A stretch of 5,540 nucleotides of DNA from an uncultured Erysipelotrichaceae bacterium (GTDB lineage Bacteria > Bacillota_I > Bacilli_A > Erysipelotrichales > Erysipelotrichaceae), in the NCBI GenBank assembly GCA_902766675.1, contig CACXEN010000008.1, positions 1 to 5,540 of the forward strand, written 5' to 3'. Below the pieces are notes generated by a model, which saw only the letters and a list, made by a program, of their open reading frames with translations, ran no database searches and had not been told where the DNA came from. The stretch's first letter is position 1, and each line of letters begins with the position of its first letter. Shown here in pieces: positions 4,254-5,540 of the stretch. A program made the position numbers and the translations under genes.

Positions 4254-5540
4254 ATGAAGTATACATTTAAACCGTCTCCAAACTATAGAAATACACAAAC
4301 AACATCGGGTATTATGCTCGATCTAACAATCTGTTTGTTAGTGGTATTAGCTTCAGCTGTTGTGTATTATGCACAAGCTTATGGCATGGATATTGCACTA
4401 CGTGCAATTGGTATGACAGCAGCTTCAGTAGTAACAGCTTTTGTGACAGAATTTATTTATTTCAAATTAACAAAATCAGAAGATGTAGTGAAATCTATCC
4501 TACACTCTTATGGTTGGGTAACAGCAATTATCTTAACTTTAATTACAAGAATTGATGTTAGTTATTATGCATTAATTGTGGCTACAGTTATTTGTATTAT
4601 TGCTGGTAAATTGGTATTCGGCGGCTTTGGTCAAAATATCTTCAACCCTGCAGCTTTCGGTGAAGCAATTATCATGAATGCATTTGCTTCTTCTACAGCT
4701 CCAGAGGTAACAAGTAAGGTATATGATGCATTATCCGGTGGAACACCAATGGCTGTCGCAAATAGTTATGGTTGGGTAATAGACAATACAGCATTTGGAG
4801 ATTTCATCAATCAATTTGGTGGATTCACAAATATGTTGTTGGGTAATTATCCAAGTGTAATTGGTGGTAGTGCCGCAATCGTTATTCTACTTTGTGGAAT
4901 ATTCATGTTAGTTAGAAAAGATATTGACTGGCATCTATCAGTTACATATCTAATCTGTGTATTTGTATTAAGTTTGATTGTTGGCTTCTTCCATGGATCA
5001 GGCTTCCAATATGCATTATTCAATATGCTAGGTGGTGGTGCATTATTCGGATGTGTATTTATGATGACAGATCCAGTAACGACACCTATTACAATTCCAG
5101 GAAGAATTATATTCGCTGTTGGATGTGCAGCATTAACATTAATCTTACGTTGGAAAGCAAATTTACCTGATGGTGTATTATTCTCAATTCTATTGATGAA
5201 TATGTTAACACCAGCAATTGATAAACTTGTGGATGGTAACCAAATTAAGAATGCTGGTCTAATTCGCAATAAGGTTTTAATTACATCAGCTGTTATCTCT
5301 GCTGTTGCAATATTAATCGGTGCAACTGTAGAAGCTAAAACACCTGAAGTAAAACCAGCTAGCAATGAAGAAACTTCAAGTGAAGCTGTCGCATTAAAAG
5401 ATGGTGACTATTCTAAATTAAAAGTAGAATGCACAGATGAAGGTGATGGTGTATATGCATGTAAAGCAAAAGGCTTTGCAGGATTCAATGAAGCAAAAAT
5501 CACTGTAAAAGATGGCGCAATATCTGCATATGAAGTTACA
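4254..5540 (+). CDS. rnfD: RnfD fused to an RnfG-like FMN-binding domain (3' end outside the window)
   Basis: The frame is open for 429 codons to the window edge. Residues 1 to about 333 are RnfD, a membrane subunit of the Rnf complex. Family signatures are GGFGQNIFNPAAFG (123-136), the flavin-attachment region ALSGGTP with Thr164 as the expected covalent FMN site, and FMMTDPVTTP (269-278) before a final pair of helices. The usual RnfD of about 310-330 residues would end near 'LLMNMLTPAIDKL'. Here the frame continues with no stop into a new hydrophobic helix (about 341-359), a polar linker rich in Glu, Ser and Thr (360-379), and, from about residue 380, a segment with GDGVYACKAKGFAGFNEAKITVKDG. 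That segment resembles the beginning of the FMN-binding domain of RnfG. A single transmembrane helix followed by an external FMN domain is exactly RnfG architecture, so this looks like an RnfD-RnfG fusion. The RnfG flavinylation motif (S/T-G-A-T) would lie beyond the window. It follows rnfC by one base. Confidence 0.88.
   Translation, partial: MKYTFKPSPNYRNTQTTSGIMLDLTICLLVVLASAVVYYAQAYGMDIALRAIGMTAASVVTAFVTEFIYFKLTKSEDVVKSILHSYGWVTAIILTLITRIDVSYYALIVATVICIIAGKLVFGGFGQNIFNPAAFGEAIIMNAFASSTAPEVTSKVYDALSGGTPMAVANSYGWVIDNTAFGDFINQFGGFTNMLLGNYPSVIGGSAAIVILLCGIFMLVRKDIDWHLSVTYLICVFVLSLIVGFFHGSGFQYALFNMLGGGALFGCVFMMTDPVTTPITIPGRIIFAVGCAALTLILRWKANLPDGVLFSILLMNMLTPAIDKLVDGNQIKNAGLIRNKVLITSAVISAVAILIGATVEAKTPEVKPASNEETSSEAVALKDGDYSKLKVECTDEGDGVYACKAKGFAGFNEAKITVKDGAISAYEVT

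Noticed and set aside
4847..5365. 172-codon open frame on the - strand
   Set aside because: It lies fully antisense to the well-supported RnfD-RnfG frame. Its translation has no recognisable domain, and its length is explained by the codon bias of the + strand gene.
2936..5540. Na+-translocating NADH:quinone reductase (Nqr) instead of Rnf
   Set aside because: The first gene has two CxxCxxCxxxCP ferredoxin motifs, which RnfC has and NqrA lacks, and the gene order C then D matches Rnf.

Overview
The window comes from an AT-rich, low-GC Gram-positive bacterium. TGG encodes Trp and UGA is a stop, good AGGAGG-type ribosome binding sites are present, and ApbE is an extracytoplasmic lipoprotein. 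The gene content and protein style fit an anaerobic gut or oral Firmicute such as Erysipelotrichia or Clostridia. That placement is inferred from general family knowledge, not from a marker gene.

Layout. Left (1-847, + strand): the last 88 codons of a protein resembling the C-terminus of the alcohol acetyltransferase/condensation-like acyltransferase family. It overlaps a small six-helix membrane protein of the type found beside such enzymes (DUF6320-like), here without the usual N-terminal zinc ribbon. Middle (844-2861, - strand): a two-gene operon of apbE (FAD:protein FMN transferase lipoprotein) and, overlapping its 3' end by 16 bp, a multi-pass heavy-metal exporter-like protein (ArsP_2 / 'putative manganese transporter' type). 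The + and - gene blocks on the left meet tail to tail with stop codons sharing bases. Right (2936-end, + strand): the start of an Rnf operon. rnfC is followed one base later by a long gene whose first part is RnfD and whose last part is an RnfG-like transmembrane helix plus the beginning of an FMN-binding domain. This gene runs off the window. rnfE, rnfA and rnfB presumably follow outside the window.

How the genes work together. Rnf couples oxidation of reduced ferredoxin and reduction of NAD+ to ion export. RnfD and RnfG carry FMN covalently attached to threonine, and ApbE is the enzyme family that attaches it. Divergent apbE and rnf genes sharing a 74-bp control region with back-to-back extended -10 promoters therefore make a coherent module of maturation enzyme plus target. 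The metal transporter co-translated with apbE is the least expected partner.

The most notable points are the in-frame RnfD-RnfG fusion, the apparently leaderless apbE transcript, the palindrome between the divergent promoters, and the apbE-transporter coupling. No tRNA, rRNA, CRISPR, insertion sequence or convincing rho-independent terminator was seen. Apart from the 74-bp divergent region there is essentially no non-coding DNA.
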